Below, one piece after another: positions 1 through 13,112 of a DNA stretch of 64,000 nt. The position numbers were made by a program, and so were the translations under genes. Where the stretch lies: assembly GCF_020921035.1 (NCBI RefSeq), contig NC_063151.1:5456001-5520000 (forward strand). The letters run 5' to 3'. Origin of the DNA: Rhodamnia argentea (taxonomy: Eukaryota > Streptophyta > Magnoliopsida > Myrtales > Myrtaceae). Numbering within the stretch: position 1 is the stretch's first letter; the number at the start of each line of letters is the position of its first letter. The notes beneath the pieces were generated by a model. The model did not search any database, was not told the DNA's origin, and saw only the letters and a program-made list of their open reading frames with translations.

Positions 1-224
1 CAGTTTTCTTTAAATATCTCGTTATTGCAGTTGGTACAGTTTAACAACGTTGTTTATCCCACCAATCGCACGCCACGTTATGGTCAGCCCCAAGTAAACG
101 GGGCACAGCTGACCCTGTCGACTGTCTGTATTTGTCTGCGGCAAGTTCGACGCACTCGCACTTTGCTCGTTCTTTGCTCTCCGCTGCAGGACAACGATCG
201 CCAGTTCCGCTGCCGCCGGCGACC
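1..224 (+). promoter_or_regulatory. 5' flank of the NDR1-like gene
   Basis: This is the short upstream flank and probable 5'UTR of the NDR1-like gene. I see no clear TATA box within it. A frame upstream of the chosen ATG stays open for 31 codons in frame, but it is low-complexity and lacks the family's N-terminal pattern. Confidence 0.4.
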
Positions 225-845
225 ATGTCGGAGGCCCAATCGTGTTGCCGGTGCTGCTGCGGCTTCATCTTCACCGCCGGCCTCTCGTCTCTCTTCATGT
301 GGCTCACCCTGCGCGCGTCCAAGCCCAGTTGCTCCATCTATCAATTCTACCTCCCGGCGCTCAACAGATCTGCGGGCACTCCCACGAACACCACCATTTT
401 CATGGACGTGAAGCTGAGCAACGGCAACAATGACAAGGGCATCTACTACGACGCCGTGAACCTCACCGTTTATTACTACGGCGATGCGAATCGGACCAAG
501 TGGCTCAGGACCATTCCTGGGTTTAAACAGGGGCATCAGAAGACGGCCAAGAAGAACGCAAGTGTGGAGACTTTTGGGGTGAATTGGACTGATGTTGTGG
601 CCAAGAACGAGTCTGCGGTCTTTAGGGTGGATTTGGCCACTGCAGTGAGGTTCAAGATCATATTCTGGAAGACCAAGAGGCATAAGTTAAGGGTGGGAGC
701 TAATGTGACTCTCAATCCGGAGGGTGCTAAGATGGCCAAGAAGGGTATCAAGCTGAAGTCTGGGGTGGGTAAGAATACGGGGGGTTGTTGCTTTTGGCAG
801 ATGGGGATATCTGTTGTTGCTGTAGCTATCATTTTGCTTGACTAA
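225..845 (+). CDS. NDR1: NDR1-like (NHL/LEA_2 family) plasma-membrane immune protein
   Basis: Single exon, 206 aa. The cysteine-rich N-terminus (CCRCCC) runs into a hydrophobic segment (about residues 12-27) and then KPSCSIYQFYLPALN, the same order as Arabidopsis NDR1. NDKGIYYD (about 66-73) matches the NDR1/HIN1 signature, and FKIIFWKTKRHKLRVGA (about 145-161) matches the conserved C-terminal half. Several N-x-S/T glycosylation sites are present. The end is hydrophobic, as in NDR1, whose mature form is GPI-anchored at the plasma membrane. In Arabidopsis NDR1 is needed for resistance through several CC-NB-LRR receptors. I chose the ATG at 225 because the family N-terminus begins there and its context (gcgaccATGt) is good. 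The gene is convergent with the ABCB gene. Function is inferred from family membership. Confidence 0.85.
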   Translation: MSEAQSCCRCCCGFIFTAGLSSLFMWLTLRASKPSCSIYQFYLPALNRSAGTPTNTTIFMDVKLSNGNNDKGIYYDAVNLTVYYYGDANRTKWLRTIPGFKQGHQKTAKKNASVETFGVNWTDVVAKNESAVFRVDLATAVRFKIIFWKTKRHKLRVGANVTLNPEGAKMAKKGIKLKSGVGKNTGGCCFWQMGISVVAVAIILLD

Positions 846-2046
846 GGGCTGAGTTAAAACTCTTCCTTGTGTGGGGAGGGTCGAGAGTGAGATTGATTTT
901 TCTGGTATTTCTTGATAGTGGGCAGGTGCTGGTTAGTGTTTTCTTGTGAAATAATTTATTTGATGGAATAGAAGAGATCATTGGTTCCAGATGGTTTAGT
1001 TGAGTAAACATTCGAATGAATTCTGGTGTTTGGTTCTCATGTTATGCAGTGCTTATCCATCTCTACAGTGAGTTCTTCGGGCTGGTTCAAATTCTTGGTC
1101 TTTGCAAACAGAGTAAATTTTGTTTACCTTCATCCAATTCTCGCTGGACAGACTGCATCGAGAGGAGAATCTGGTCATGTTTACTTTTGTGACGTCTTTG
1201 GTGTTTGTGTCTTATCAATTCCGGGACAGATAAAGGCCAAATCATGCATGATGCATGGTTTCATTGTTGTCCAAAGAAGTTCTAGCAATAGCATTCTTGC
1301 CAAGAGATTCTTGCTGCACAAGAAGTTACTACCAGATTGGACAGCTCGATTCGAGACTCTCTACAGAATCAGATTAGCAGTAATGCAGCTGCAGCTGCAT
1401 ATTCATCGGGAACAGTCTATAACCTAAGTGAAAACAGGTCTGATGCTTTGTTCTTAATACTATAATTGCATTGTGATTCTTATCTTATGAGCTCCCGCTG
1501 TCTAGGTGAGCTCCCCGATAGGCTAGATCAGGAAATAGGGAAGGGACTGGGTTAGGTGATATGCATTTGACTTTCTAAAAGAACATGGTCAGGAACTTAC
1601 TGGGATACTTCCTAGGGTCAATTTGTTATTTATTTTTGTGATTTCGCATGCAAGCGGTACTTGTCAAGTCACCTCTTCTGGACCTTCTCATACACACATA
1701 TTTATGCTTAGGCTCTGAGATGATCCCAGTTTCATGAAGGGAGTTTGGTCATTCATCTCCTTGGATTTCTTCCTTGTGTCTTTTTCTGCGAAAGCTGCAT
1801 TGTTCATTTGAATTGTAGTTTGCTTTAACCTCATTTTACGGAGCCAACTCCTCTCAGAATTGAACAAGATGACCCTTTGAAGTTCAGTGGTGCTTGAAAG
1901 TATACAAGGCACATTCGACGAATAATAACATCATTTGCCTTGAGTATACTACATGAGAAACAAAGACTAGCATAGTCATACCATGAAGCTCATCGATTAC
2001 AAGAACAAGATGTGACCATAGATATCACTCTGTCTGTGCTCTACTT
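846..2046. other. Convergent intergenic region, no gene seen
   Basis: This lies between the stop codons of two convergent genes and should hold both 3'UTRs. A 133-codon open frame at 1026-1427 has no recognisable domain and I take it as chance. No repeat or transposon end was recognised. Confidence 0.5.
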
Positions 2047-5000
2047 TTAGCGATATGGGGAGCTGCCGCTCTGTAATTTGGTTAGAGAGTAGTAGGCACC
2101 GCCACGTCCCAAGGATATCAGCTCATTATGCGAACCTTGTTCTGCAACTTGTCCATTCTTAATGACGGCAATTGAGTCGGACTTCTGTATAGTGGACAGC
2201 CTGTGAGCAACAACTATACATGTCCTATTGATCATCATCTTTTCCAGTGCTTCTTGAATTAAGCTCTCTGATACGCTGTCAAGTGCACTGGTAGCCTCAT
2301 CTAACAAAAGGATTGATGGATCCTTCAATATAGCTCGAGCCAGTGCTATCCTTTGTTTTTGACCTCCTGATAGCTGAACTCCTCTTTCTCCACAGTATGT
2401 GTCATACCCATCTTTCATGCCACTGCGATTCGAGAAAATGCACGCTTAACAAATAGAACAACCAAGTCTAAGCTTATTATGAAATCTTCCTACTTGAATA
2501 ACAGCTTGTTGCCTCTATCAGGTTTTAAACCATCCTAGCAGATTCTGAAGAAAGGATAAGACAGCATATTTTAGTGTAGAAAGTAAAAACCCTTTTCAGC
2601 ATATTTACCGAGCTCGCCATACCTTATGAATTCGTGGGCATTGGCAAGAGCTGCAGCTTTTCTTATCTCTGATTCTCTAGCATCTTCTTTGCCATAGGCA
2701 ATATTTTCACGGATAGTTCCAGCAAAAAGGGTAGGCTCCTGACTGACTAGTGCAATGTGGGATCTCAACGTTTTCAGATTGTAGTTCCTTATATCCTGGT
2801 CATCTATATACACAGATCCGTTCATTGGATCATAGAATCTTTCTATAAGCCCAATTATGGTAGACTTGCCAGAGCCACTCTGCCCAACTAGTGCAACTGT
2901 TTTCCCTGCCCGAACTTTTAGGCTCAACCCCTTGAAGACCATCTGATGAGGCCTTGCTGGGTATGCGAAGAAGACATTTCTCAACTCCACTTGACCCTTA
3001 AGACCCCTCCTTAATTCTCCTCCCCTTGGGGTGTCCGGGTCAATCTCAGTTCTCCTGTCGAGGATCATGAAAACTGACTTGATGGAATTGCTTCCTTTGG
3101 ATAAATCGGAGGTCATGCTTCCGGCCTCAGCAATAACATAAGCAGAAAACACCAATGTCAAATATGATTGAAAGAGGTGCTCAGGACTTAGCAAACCTTG
3201 ATTCAGAAGCCTCCCACCATACCAGAAAGATAAAGCTGAGGAAGCAGTGTTGAAAAATTGCGAGCAAAACAGGCCCAGGCCTGAATACATTGAATGTCTG
3301 ATGCTCTCCTTCCGAGGACCACTCAAGGTGGCGGCAAAAAGCCCTACCATTCTTTTTTGGGAAGAGAAGGCAGTTATAGTTCTGTGGTTGATGACGGCTT
3401 CACTAGCTAACTGGCTTCCTTCTTTTTGTGCCTTTTGTGCTTTTGCTGCCATGCTTTTCATCAAGACAGTCCTGGCATAGAAACTCCCGATCACCACTGG
3501 CTGCACTGCTAGCATCACCAGGGCTAGTCTCCATGTGAGCACAAGTGCTAGACCGTAAGCAAAAGAAGCCCCGAAAATTGCTTGAACTAACAGGGACATC
3601 CTGTCACCCATGAGCGAACGGACCATATTCGCCTCTGTGGATAGCCTTGCACAGATAGCAGCACTTGTGTTCTCGTCTTGATCAAACCACCCAATCTCGA
3701 AAGTCATGAGCTTTTCAAGCAAATTCTCCCGTACCCTCTTGGTCAACTTTTCTCCCATAATTGAGAAATTGTAGTGTTGGATGACGTTGGAGAGAAAATG
3801 GAACGCGCCAATCCCTAAAAATATGAGGGAGTATTCCCTGGATTTAGACTTCATCTCAGACTTGTCAGATCGGAAGTAATTCGATATGACGGAGCCGACA
3901 ATGTAAGCATTTATTGGTTGCACAGCTCCGGCTCCTATGGCACCCAAGCATCCCAAGAGAGCCTGGCCGCGCTCGGGAGAGTTCATTTTTAGCAAACGCC
4001 ACTGGGAAGGAGGGGGATAAGGTGAGTTCTCTGAATCTTCTTCTAAGCTTTCATCTGGATCATAAACGGACACAGAGTAGGGTGCACTGAAGGGTGCACT
4101 AAAAGAAAGTCCAGGACTGAATGGATTAAGTGCTGGAGTGTTTTGAGCACTTGATCTCATGCTTAATGGGCTCAGTGCAGCGTGCACCCAGCGAGGACTT
4201 CTTCCCTCAATTTGATAGCCGGAGTTGTTGGAATCTTCATTTTGAGTAGCCATTTGTTGCAGCTCAACCATCCTAAGGTAATCTCCACCCTTTCCATTGT
4301 TCATTTGAATGAGTTCATCATGAGATCCTGATTCGACTACTCTTCCTTCTTGAAGAACCACAATAAGATTTGCTGCGCGAATTGTGGAGAGTCGGTGGGC
4401 AATGACGATTACTGTCCTCCCTGCAGAAGCTTTATCAATTGCTTCCTGCACAGTCCTTTCAGATTGAGCATCCAGTGCACTAGTGGCTTCATCAAGGAGC
4501 AGGATTTTTGGATCTCTAATGAGAGCTCTTGCTATGGCAATTCGCTGCTTTTGACCACCGGACAATTGAAAGCCAAATTGTCCAACCTATAGAATTTGTG
4601 ATGGTCAGGGGTTACAACATCCTACAAAGAGCGTACAAACACTTGCGATTTATACGAGACTACTAGTACAAAGCAGAATAATTCAGTATTTCTCAGACAG
4701 AAACTCAAATTAACTTTTAGGAGATATTTTCTCTCATTGCATGTCGGGGGAGATAGGTTTAGTGGCACAACAGAATAACCCGGATTTCAAATGTTTTACT
4801 ATCTTTTCATCTCCAGCATTTTTTTTTTTTTGGTGTTTTTGTAGTTCGTGTTATACATTCCTACAGTTCATGCATATCTTAATTATGCTATTTTCCTCCA
4901 TTGATGAGTCCCTACCAAATTCCAATCATTTAGCGAAGAGCCCGCCTAAAATAAAAAACAAGAACATATCAATTAGCTGAGGAGCTTACCTGAGTCTCAT

Positions 5001-7837
5001 ACCCTTCAGGTAACTTGGAAATGAAATCGTGTGCATTTGCGGCCTTAGCTGCCGTCATCACTTCTTCCATCGAAGCTCCTTCCTTCCCAAATAGGATATT
5101 GTCTCTTATAGTTGTAGCAAACAGGATTGGTTCCTGGTTAACCAGTCCCATTTGTGATCTCAACCATTTTAGCTGAAGCCTCTTTATTTTGTGGCCATCG
5201 AGAAGGATTTCTCCTTCAATAGGGTCATAGAATCTCTGAAGCAGGGCAATGACTGTGGACTTGCCGGAGCCGCTGCCTCCCACAAGACCCACAGTCTTCC
5301 CTGCCGGAGCCCTGAGAGTGAGCCCTTGGAGTATTGGCGTATCAGGTCTTGATGGGTAGTTGAAGTATACATCTTTGAATATGATCTCTCCTCTCACATA
5401 TGATAAGGCCTTTCCCTTCTTGTCTTCTGTGTCTATGGTAGGGACCCGATCGATCATTTCGAAGATTCTAGAAGCCGTGGTCTTTGCCTCTGCAATGGAA
5501 GTTAGGTTCGGGAGTGCGCTCAACACGCATCTGCAATAGCAAAATTGAACTTAAGTGTCACTGCATGATCAAGTTATCGAAGCCAATAACAGCTTGCGAA
5601 TAACATACAGACCATCAGGAGGCCTGTGTGCATGACTCTATCGGTAAAGTGCTGGTGAGCATGACTTACACTCCTCCCATGATGACACAGATCCCAGCTA
5701 CGAAAATGCTACCGCCTTTTTCTCCTTTTTCGCTAACCAAAATAGAGCCGACCCAGGTCTGAAATGCCCAACCGATGTATATGATACCCATGCTCCCCAT
5801 CATCAGGCCCTTCGCGAGACCCATCTTAAATCCAAGTTCCATGGTCTTTTGGAGTGCATTGCTGAACTTACCAAGTGTCTGATTCTCCGCCACGTATGAA
5901 TAGACAGTCCTGATCGAAGAAACTGCTTGTTCTGCAATCCCACCAGCGGCTCCATAGGACTCTATCATCTTCATGCATACGTCCATCATGAGTTTGCCAA
6001 ACACTAGTCCAGGAACGATGAATAGCAAGGAGAATGGAATAGCTGCCAGTGCAAGTTTCCATGAAAGGATGAACGAAACTAAAAGGCAGAAGGAGAAAGT
6101 GGACATATATGCAAGGCAATCTGGTATCTGCAGGAGGAATGCTGAAAACTCAGTGAAAAGTGATATGAGAGAAATGAGAAATGGATGTTTAGCTTATTCG
6201 TGTAGGTATTTCACATAATCTCCTTCAACAAAAAGGATCTTTAGCTGTTGTTGAAACCGAAAGAAATAAAATGTGTCTTCAGCTGTACCTTCTCACAGAT
6301 GGCAACTTGGATCGAGTTGGCATCCGAAGAAATGGTGGAGACGACTTTGTAGGTTGTCGAAGAACCGGCTTCTTGAGTGTCGAAGAAGCCGACTTCTTGT
6401 CTGAGGACGGATTTGAGGTAAGCCATTCTCATTCGGGAAGTCTGTCTCTCGGCAGTTCTCGTCCAGCAAATTCCCTCTGTTCAAGGAGATAGCGGCGAAT
6501 ATGGCAGCACATCAGAACTTTCACGTTTCTCTTCATTGACAGTATTTCGGTTCATGGTTTGGTAGAATGCTGTGAAAGCTATATGCAGAACTTACCAATA
6601 AAACCAGAAAGTCCGACCCAAATTGCAACATACAGCAGCCTGAGAGTATACTGTGAAGTGACAAAAGTGGTTAGCAACTTGAGAAATTCCTTTTACCAAT
6701 TTAAGATCCTGGACTTGTGCAGAAGTAATTCTTGAACCATGCTAATGGTTAAAATCCTCTGTTCTAAGGGATATGCATGTTTTCTAAGTAGCAAGTATGA
6801 ATCGTGAAAGGTCTCTTCTAACGTTTGAACTAACCCGGTTTATCCTAACCTTCTAACCAAAAAAATTGTCCAAAAGGCCCTAACACCTATTATATTTTTG
6901 CCAATTATGTTCTAAACCTTTCAATTTTGTCAATTTAATCTCTAGCCTTTTAACAATTTGCCAATGTAGTCCATTTAGCCAATTTTGGCCAAAAAATGAT
7001 GACGTGGACGCTAGCCATCCTATGTGGGACGGACGTTGATGTGGATTTTTTTTTAAATTATTGAATTCTTCATATTTTTAATTAATTTTTCCTTTTTTTT
7101 AATTGTTAATGGTTAGTTGGAGCTCGCCGGCAGGTGGCGAGGCTCGCGACCCTCAACCGGCTACGAGTGAGGGCCGCGAGCCATTGACAGCCACCGGCAA
7201 GGGCTCATAGGCTGTAGCCCAGCGGCCGACGGTGGGCCTTGGCTGGTAGCCGGGGGCCCCAATCACCCATTGAAAATAAATAAAAAAAAGAAAAGAATAA
7301 AAGAGGAAGAATAATGAAATTTTCAGAAAAATAAGTAAAAAATATACAAGAAAATTTCATTTTAGCATTGGTCGTGTCACGTAGGATAGTCGGGTCCACA
7401 TCATCAATTTCCAATCAAAATTGGTCGGATGGATTACATTGACAAATTACGAAAATGTTTAGGACTAAATTGGTAAAATTGAAAGGTTTAGGACTAAATT
7501 GGCAAAAAACACAACAGGTTTAAGACTTTTTGAGCAAGTTTGCCTGATCTAACCCAATCGATATGTTTAAACCGTGAGAAGAACGAGCATGCAACACTGA
7601 TGATACGGTAAAATACTCCTTAAATTAACATGACAGCAAAACTCAGTTTATTACCTTGTCCACCGTGTGGTCCGAAACAGAAGCACCAACCTTTCCGTAT
7701 TGATTGATTACGGTGCTCAGAACATACATCGTCAAAGGGTACTGCAATCCATCTCCGATGCTGCCCAAAGTCCCCAGCAGCATCAATAACTTGTCGAGGC
7801 CATCGGCGTACCTAAACATGCCGTCTTTGCTCCCCAT
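2047..7837 (-). CDS. ABC transporter B family full transporter, ABCB15-like
   Basis: Seven exons with GT-AG introns: 7837-7655, 6650-6596, 6476-6289, 6127-5670, 5530-4990, 4586-2623 and 2422-2047. They sum to 3,765 nt, or 1,254 aa, normal for a full-length plant ABCB/P-glycoprotein. The order is TMD1-NBD1-TMD2-NBD2. NBD1 has Walker [10 protein letters not shown] (about residues 379-387) and signature LSGGQKQ (about 483-489). NBD2 has Walker [10 protein letters not shown] (about 1043-1051) and signature LSGGQKQ (about 1146). Both Walker B regions read [12 protein letters not shown]. The reading frame is unbroken across every junction, so the gene looks functional. The best family match is the ABCB15/ABCB11-like multidrug group, whose characterised relatives are plasma-membrane exporters, some linked to auxin transport. 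The substrate cannot be read from sequence. Confidence 0.93.
6859..7547. mobile_element. Foldback (MULE-like) element in ABCB intron 1
   Basis: Two arms of about 190 bp are inverted copies of each other: the left carries 'ttctaaacctttcaatttt', the right its reverse complement. A GC-rich core lies between them (7120-7260). The flanking TCTAACC at 6852-6858 and 7548-7554 looks like a target-site duplication. The same family occurs at 43518, 47700 and 62285. It has no coding capacity, and the intron's splice sites are intact. Confidence 0.7.
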
Positions 7838-8935
7838 AATTCTATCCGCTCAAACGTTCTTGACGAGCTGAACTTAAGACGTGCCTCACATCTCGATTTC
7901 TCCGATCGACCGCTGCAAGCCCCTTTCTCTTTATACGCGAGGTACCCGGCCAATCAGCTGTGTGCTGCTGCAGGCCGGTATCTCTTACATTGGCCGGACT
8001 CTTTTACCATTTTATGGCCATGCCAACTGGAGTAACAGCGGATGCCAATATGAAATCAGCCGGCGCTGTCCCTATGCTTTGTTTTTGCAGACCAATGCCG
8101 CATTCCATTGGAAGAACCGTGGTCTGTTCTCGATGTTGGAATGTTGTACAACGCCATTTTTTTTTAAGGTGGTATGCGACAAGGACAGTGCTTTGGATGA
8201 TCTTTGCAGGCGTTTCATTGGTTGAATCATTCTCTTTCGTTAAAATAGTAAAGCGGGGCGCACAAGACAAGTCCCATAATTCCTTTTTATTCAACTAGGA
8301 TTGCAAATAACTTGTTGGCTTCCGGAGTTGGTATTTCTTTTGCAAAGATTCCCTGCAACTTCGGCCATGAAAAAGTACCTTCCTCCTGGCTTTGACGCCA
8401 CATCTGTATTCTGTACCTTTGGAAAGAGTCTCGTGTGTTTCCAAAAGGTTGCTGAATTATTCAGCTCAAGGTCTGTTTCTTTCCTTTTCCATGTTGTCAT
8501 TAGACTCGGATGATTGAGTATTGTTTGGCGGGTTTCGATGGCGCTTAGGAGCGAGGTTTTTCTTTGAATCGGTCCGGTCCAAAAGGATACAGATGCTATA
8601 GCACTTGCTGTAGGACAAGGGACTGCAGTTGAAGTGCAGTGACACCCGATCAACGTTGTCCGTCTTCATATCTTTTCTCCTCATCACAACTCGGGCATCA
8701 GTCCTAGAGGACTGTTGGAAGTATAGATTTGAGATTAGATTAATTATTGTTCACGTTAATCGTAGTTAAGCCTAATTGCGTTCTCACCCTATACGAAAGG
8801 GAGGGCTTGTCCTCTCTTCATTTGGTAACGTGAATCCATTATACTTTCCTCTCTTTAGCACAAACCACAAGCCTCAACTTCATATCAGAGCCAATGTTAC
8901 TTGTGGAGCACCCATCGGGTTTGCTGCATGGCGGC
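7838..8935. other. ABCB upstream region and spacer
   Basis: It contains the ABCB promoter (to about 8000) and then AT-rich spacer. Short open frames between 8004 and 8690 on both strands overlap one another and show no domain. No gene was recognised. Confidence 0.4.
7930..7935 (-). promoter_or_regulatory. Probable TATA box of the ABCB gene
   Basis: On the minus strand this reads CGTATAAAGAGA, with TATAAA about 93 bp upstream of the ATG at 7837. The spacing suits a short 5'UTR. This is inference from motif and distance only. Confidence 0.5.
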
Positions 8936-9394
8936 TGCCACAACACCAGCCGCACTAGCCGCACCGGCCGCGTCGTTGGCAGTTCTCCATCAAGATTGAA
9001 AGCTTTAGTTGCTGTCCGGCATACTTTCGCTGCTCATTTCGGTAAACCAACACCACCAATGGACTTGTCACCCTCAGACGAGCCAATTCCTGAAATTTCT
9101 TCGCCAACGGATGCCGGAATTCGCCAAACGTGCCACCATGCTCCCCTGCATCTCTAGTGCTATTCAGTGGTGATTTGAATGCCTTCCGCTACATGTTCAC
9201 AACAACAAACACCAACCCACGACTCACCACCCGTCGCCAAGGCAGTTTGTAAAGATTCGTCGCCAGCTTAAGGCTGGTGACCTCTGCTGACTATCGATGA
9301 GGCCCAGCGAGGGCCGATGGAGAGAAAAAGAAAACAGAAAAAAGTAAAGAAGAAAAATAGAGAAAAAATGAATAAATAAATTCAAGGAATTATT

Positions 9395-9567
9395 AAAATA
9401 CTATTAAAAATTATTCATGTCAACGTTACGTAGGACGGTAGGCATTTAAGTTGGCGATTTCCCAACAAAATTAGCTGAATGGACTCAATTGACAAAATAT
9501 AAAAATATTTAAGATTTAATTGGCAAAATTAAAAGAAATTTGGACTGAATTGCCATATAATTTTATA
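9395..9567. mobile_element. Half of a foldback element (right arm only)
   Basis: It resembles the right arm of the element in ABCB intron 1: 'acgtaggacggtaggc' followed by alternating 'gaatggactcaattgaca'-type phrases. A GC-rich stretch precedes it, but no left arm is visible. The duplicate lies at 14570-14745. Confidence 0.5.
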
Positions 9568-11017
9568 GATAAAGGGATGTAGAACTCTTTGTACGTGCAT
9601 CTCAATTGCTACCTAATATAGGCCATGCTTTGGGGTGGTGGCCTGGCCCATTGGCACGTACGGTTGAGTACTAATTTCGATCCGACCCGAGAACTGGACC
9701 AGCAGGTCCTAAGTTGTTCCCGGTTCCTTGAGCGGAGCAAGACCGGACTGGTAGATTTGTTTTTCTTTTTCTTTTCTTTTTTTTTTTAATTTTTTTTTCT
9801 ATTCTAGAAGTAAAGCTGTATTGAGGGCCATTGCGTTGTGAAATTTTCTGCTTAGATCCAAAGCCAAACTCCAAACTCACAAACAAAACTAGCAAAAAAC
9901 TAGATTATACTTATGTTCTCCCATTAAAAAGGAAATCCATTTAGACTTGGCAAAAGATAAGTCTTAGAATATCAAATACCAATATAAGAAATCCGATTAT
10001 CTACAAAAAGAACTAATATACTCCAATTAAAAAAAAAAAATCACAGTTTCTAACAAAAAGGGACTGCCGGTTCCCAAGTGAATAGGTTTGGTTTCTGTAT
10101 CAACAAGCTGAACCCATTTTGGAACCAATCATCTCTATTGCCACGGCACGGTACATCCCACCGCATCATTGGGCGGAGCTTGACATGACTCGTGGGCCAC
10201 CATGGCCCAATAGCTATTCCACAAGAGCCCGACAGTTATGTGGCTGTATATTAGCTGGAATTGCAACAGCTGTATCGGCAACGATTTTCTTTAACATAAT
10301 TGACGATTCCTTTCAAGTTTCGACATAATCACCAATGTCAATCTTAGGTCCATAGATTGCAGGGCGTATTTTGATTTCCCACCTCAGGCAGCACGTAATT
10401 ATGCCCCCACAGACCATTATGCGTCCACCCCATATTTGTGCTCCTGATTTACAACATCTCCACCGTAAAAAATCAAGGCTGATTCGATCCATATTTTATC
10501 GTCACGTCTTCGCGTGCCTCGCTAACGAAGACCTTAGTCAAATTTTTTTATTTTTTATTTTATCAAAGTCAGCGTCGACTAGCGCATCCAGCATGATGAG
10601 CTTCATCCCCTATGCGCCTTCCTTTTCAACTTTGGAACGTAAAAGCTGGAGGGCTTGACCATGAATTCGCGTGCCATGCTGACATGGACATGATGGGAGT
10701 GTCTCTCTGCACTAAAGTTTAGGACATGACTGAACCTTCGTTGTCCCAATCTGTGCCATCCAGCGTGTTCAACGTGGGACATCGACTTCCAAGCATGTGT
10801 TCGTCAGTCAATTGGGGCCATTGACATTGGGGGACTTCAGGCACCAACCGTATTCACAAGTCAAACTGAAAGGCATTATTAACAATAAACTGCAAAGGCT
10901 TTCTGGCTAAGGTGTTGGAAAGCATACTTGTTCTCCACGTTGGAAGCCTTAAGTCCTCCCATTTCCGGGAAGCATCATCATCATCTATACAATTGCAGCA
11001 CATCCTCTCCCAGGCAA

Positions 11018-13112
11018 ATGGATCCAAGGCTGTACCGATATGCAATCTCCGGTGATATTCACTCCCTCAAGGAGCTTCTCGATAGAGATTCGAGCATACT
11101 CCTGAGGTGCACTCCCCAAGGAAACACGGCCCTCCATGTTGCTGCTAGATCTGGAAAAAGGTCAATGTTCGCGGAGATCTATAGTCGATGCAAGTCCCTT
11201 CTCATGCAGCCGAATTCCGAAGGAGATACTCCTCTGCATGTAGCTTCAGGGGCTGGCCATCTCTCTGTTGTGAAGTTTCTAGTCATAGAGATCACATCTA
11301 CCTCTCCTTCTCAGCTAGACATTGAAAGCGGCTGCAACTGCAACTTCGAGATGCTAAGATGGGAAAATAGAAGGAACGACACAGCCCTGCATGAGGCGAT
11401 CAGGAAAGGTCACTCACAAGTCGCTAGGTTGTTAATAAAAGCCGATTCTCGCCTTCTACTTCACGAAAATCGTGTGGGAGAATCCCCATTGTACCTGGCT
11501 GCTAGAGGGGGCATGAAAGAGATTGTAGATTGGATCTTGACATCGTGCCCTTTATCTGTTCACGGTGGATCAGACGGCCAAACAGCTTTGCACGCTGCTG
11601 TGAGCGCGAGATATTCTGGTAACTTTTTTTTCCTTGACCTACAAGATATCATGCTCCGAATTATTAAAAAAAAAATTACTATGTTCTTGTACCGACTTCA
11701 ACTATCCTGTGATCTGACGTAGCAACAGAGTCCCGGTATCTGCTGATGGAAATTTGGCATATGCTTATACAAAATACGGATCCTTTCAACTTTCATTAGA
11801 TATTGCTCAATCCCAATACTTGCTCGTTCTGTGTGCTTTTCAGAATATTTTGTTCATGCATCACAGATATAGTGAAAACCCTCATAAGAGCAAAGCCGGA
11901 GCTGATCAAAGAAGTTGACCACCATGGCAGGACGCCTCTCTACTATGCCGCTTTTTCTGGATACCACAAATTGGTCCAGCAGCTGCTAGAGCTGGACATC
12001 TCGACTGCATATGTTGTGGACACAGATGGCTTTTCGCCGCTTCATGCAGCAGCAAGTAATGGCCATGCCAAGGTCATAAAAGAGATTATGCGGCTATGCC
12101 CAGATGCTGGAGAATTGGTAGACCAAAGGGGCCAAAACGTTCTTCATGTTGCAGTCCTAAGCGGGAGAGCAAACGTTGTCAGATATATATTGGACACTGT
12201 CGAGCTCGAGGGCCTAATAAATATGTCTGATCACAACGGCAATACTCCTTTGCATCTAAGTATCATGGAAAGGAGAAGTTGGATTGCAGCTTACCTGTTG
12301 TGGGATGTGAGAGTTGATCGAACTGCTCGAAATATGAAAGGCGAAACCGCCTTCGACATGGATGAGCCAACGATGGAAGCACGTGTAGTTCCTTCAGTAA
12401 GTATACTATTGCCAGACCGCAACTGCAATTTATGAAATCTCTAGACCATGATTAAAAATCTGAATTGTCTTCCTTTCACTTACAGATTGCGATGGTGAAC
12501 CGGCGACAACTACGCCTCCCTCAACATTGGGATTTCCGAAGGGGAATTCTCCCTGGTACAAATGAGCAAAAAGCCGTTGTCTTGGATTCAGAACAATCTT
12601 ACAAGCAAAATTGTCAGACGTTATTGATGGTCGCGGCACTCATCACGACCGTGACGTTTGCAGCAGCTTTCACAATGCCTGGCGGCTATAATGCTAATGC
12701 CGGCCCAGGCCAAGGAATGGCCCTTCTCCGGTCAAGCGGACATCTCAAGTGGTTCGTCATCTCTGACACTGTCGCGATGACCTGCTCTATAATGGCTGCT
12801 TCCCTCATCCTATGGGGCGCTGCTTTCGGCGATAGACCTTACGTGCATTGCTATGTGATCGCGGCTGTGTTGACATGCATTGCGCTGCAGTCGACTGCTA
12901 TATCGTTCGTGACGGGTCTTGTGGCTGTTTTACCTGACCAAAGATATGTCCACACAATGGCTTCCATAGTTGCCTACACCTTCTATGTTAACACTTGCTT
13001 GTTTCTCTTCAGACTGGCACAGATTATTTCCTACTCTGAGATCTGCCTCTTCATGGTTTCCCGCCTCAGAAGGCTCAAGTGCATCATCAATTCCCAAATA
13101 GTGAACAGATGA
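11018..13112 (+). CDS. Ankyrin-PGG membrane protein A (ACD6-like)
   Basis: Exons 11018-11618, 11867-12396 and 12486-13112 total 1,758 nt, or 585 aa. Intron 1 is phase 1 and intron 2 phase 0. About ten ankyrin repeats fill residues 1-375, visible as GNTALHVAARSG, GDTPLHVASGAG, GESPLYLAARGG, GRTPLYYAAFSG, GFSPLHAAASNG and GNTPLHLSIMER. The PGG domain follows: TM1 about 422-441 ending in MPGG, then three more hydrophobic helices. ACD6, the named Arabidopsis relative, is a membrane regulator of salicylate-linked defence and cell death. The start is the MDPRLY methionine shared by every copy here. In this copy the upstream ATG present in C, D and E is ACG. Gene-level function is inferred. Confidence 0.9.

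Noticed and set aside
84-683. 199-codon open frame on the minus strand over the NDR1-like gene
   Set aside because: It is antisense to a well-supported gene and shows no domain.
1026-1427. 133-codon open frame after the NDR1-like gene
   Set aside because: No domain, skewed composition, and it lies where the 3'UTR is expected.
8894-9157. 87-codon frame with a serine/proline-rich product, also seen at 14163
   Set aside because: The repetition is explained by the tandem duplication. The two copies differ by changes that do not look coding, and no family was recognised.
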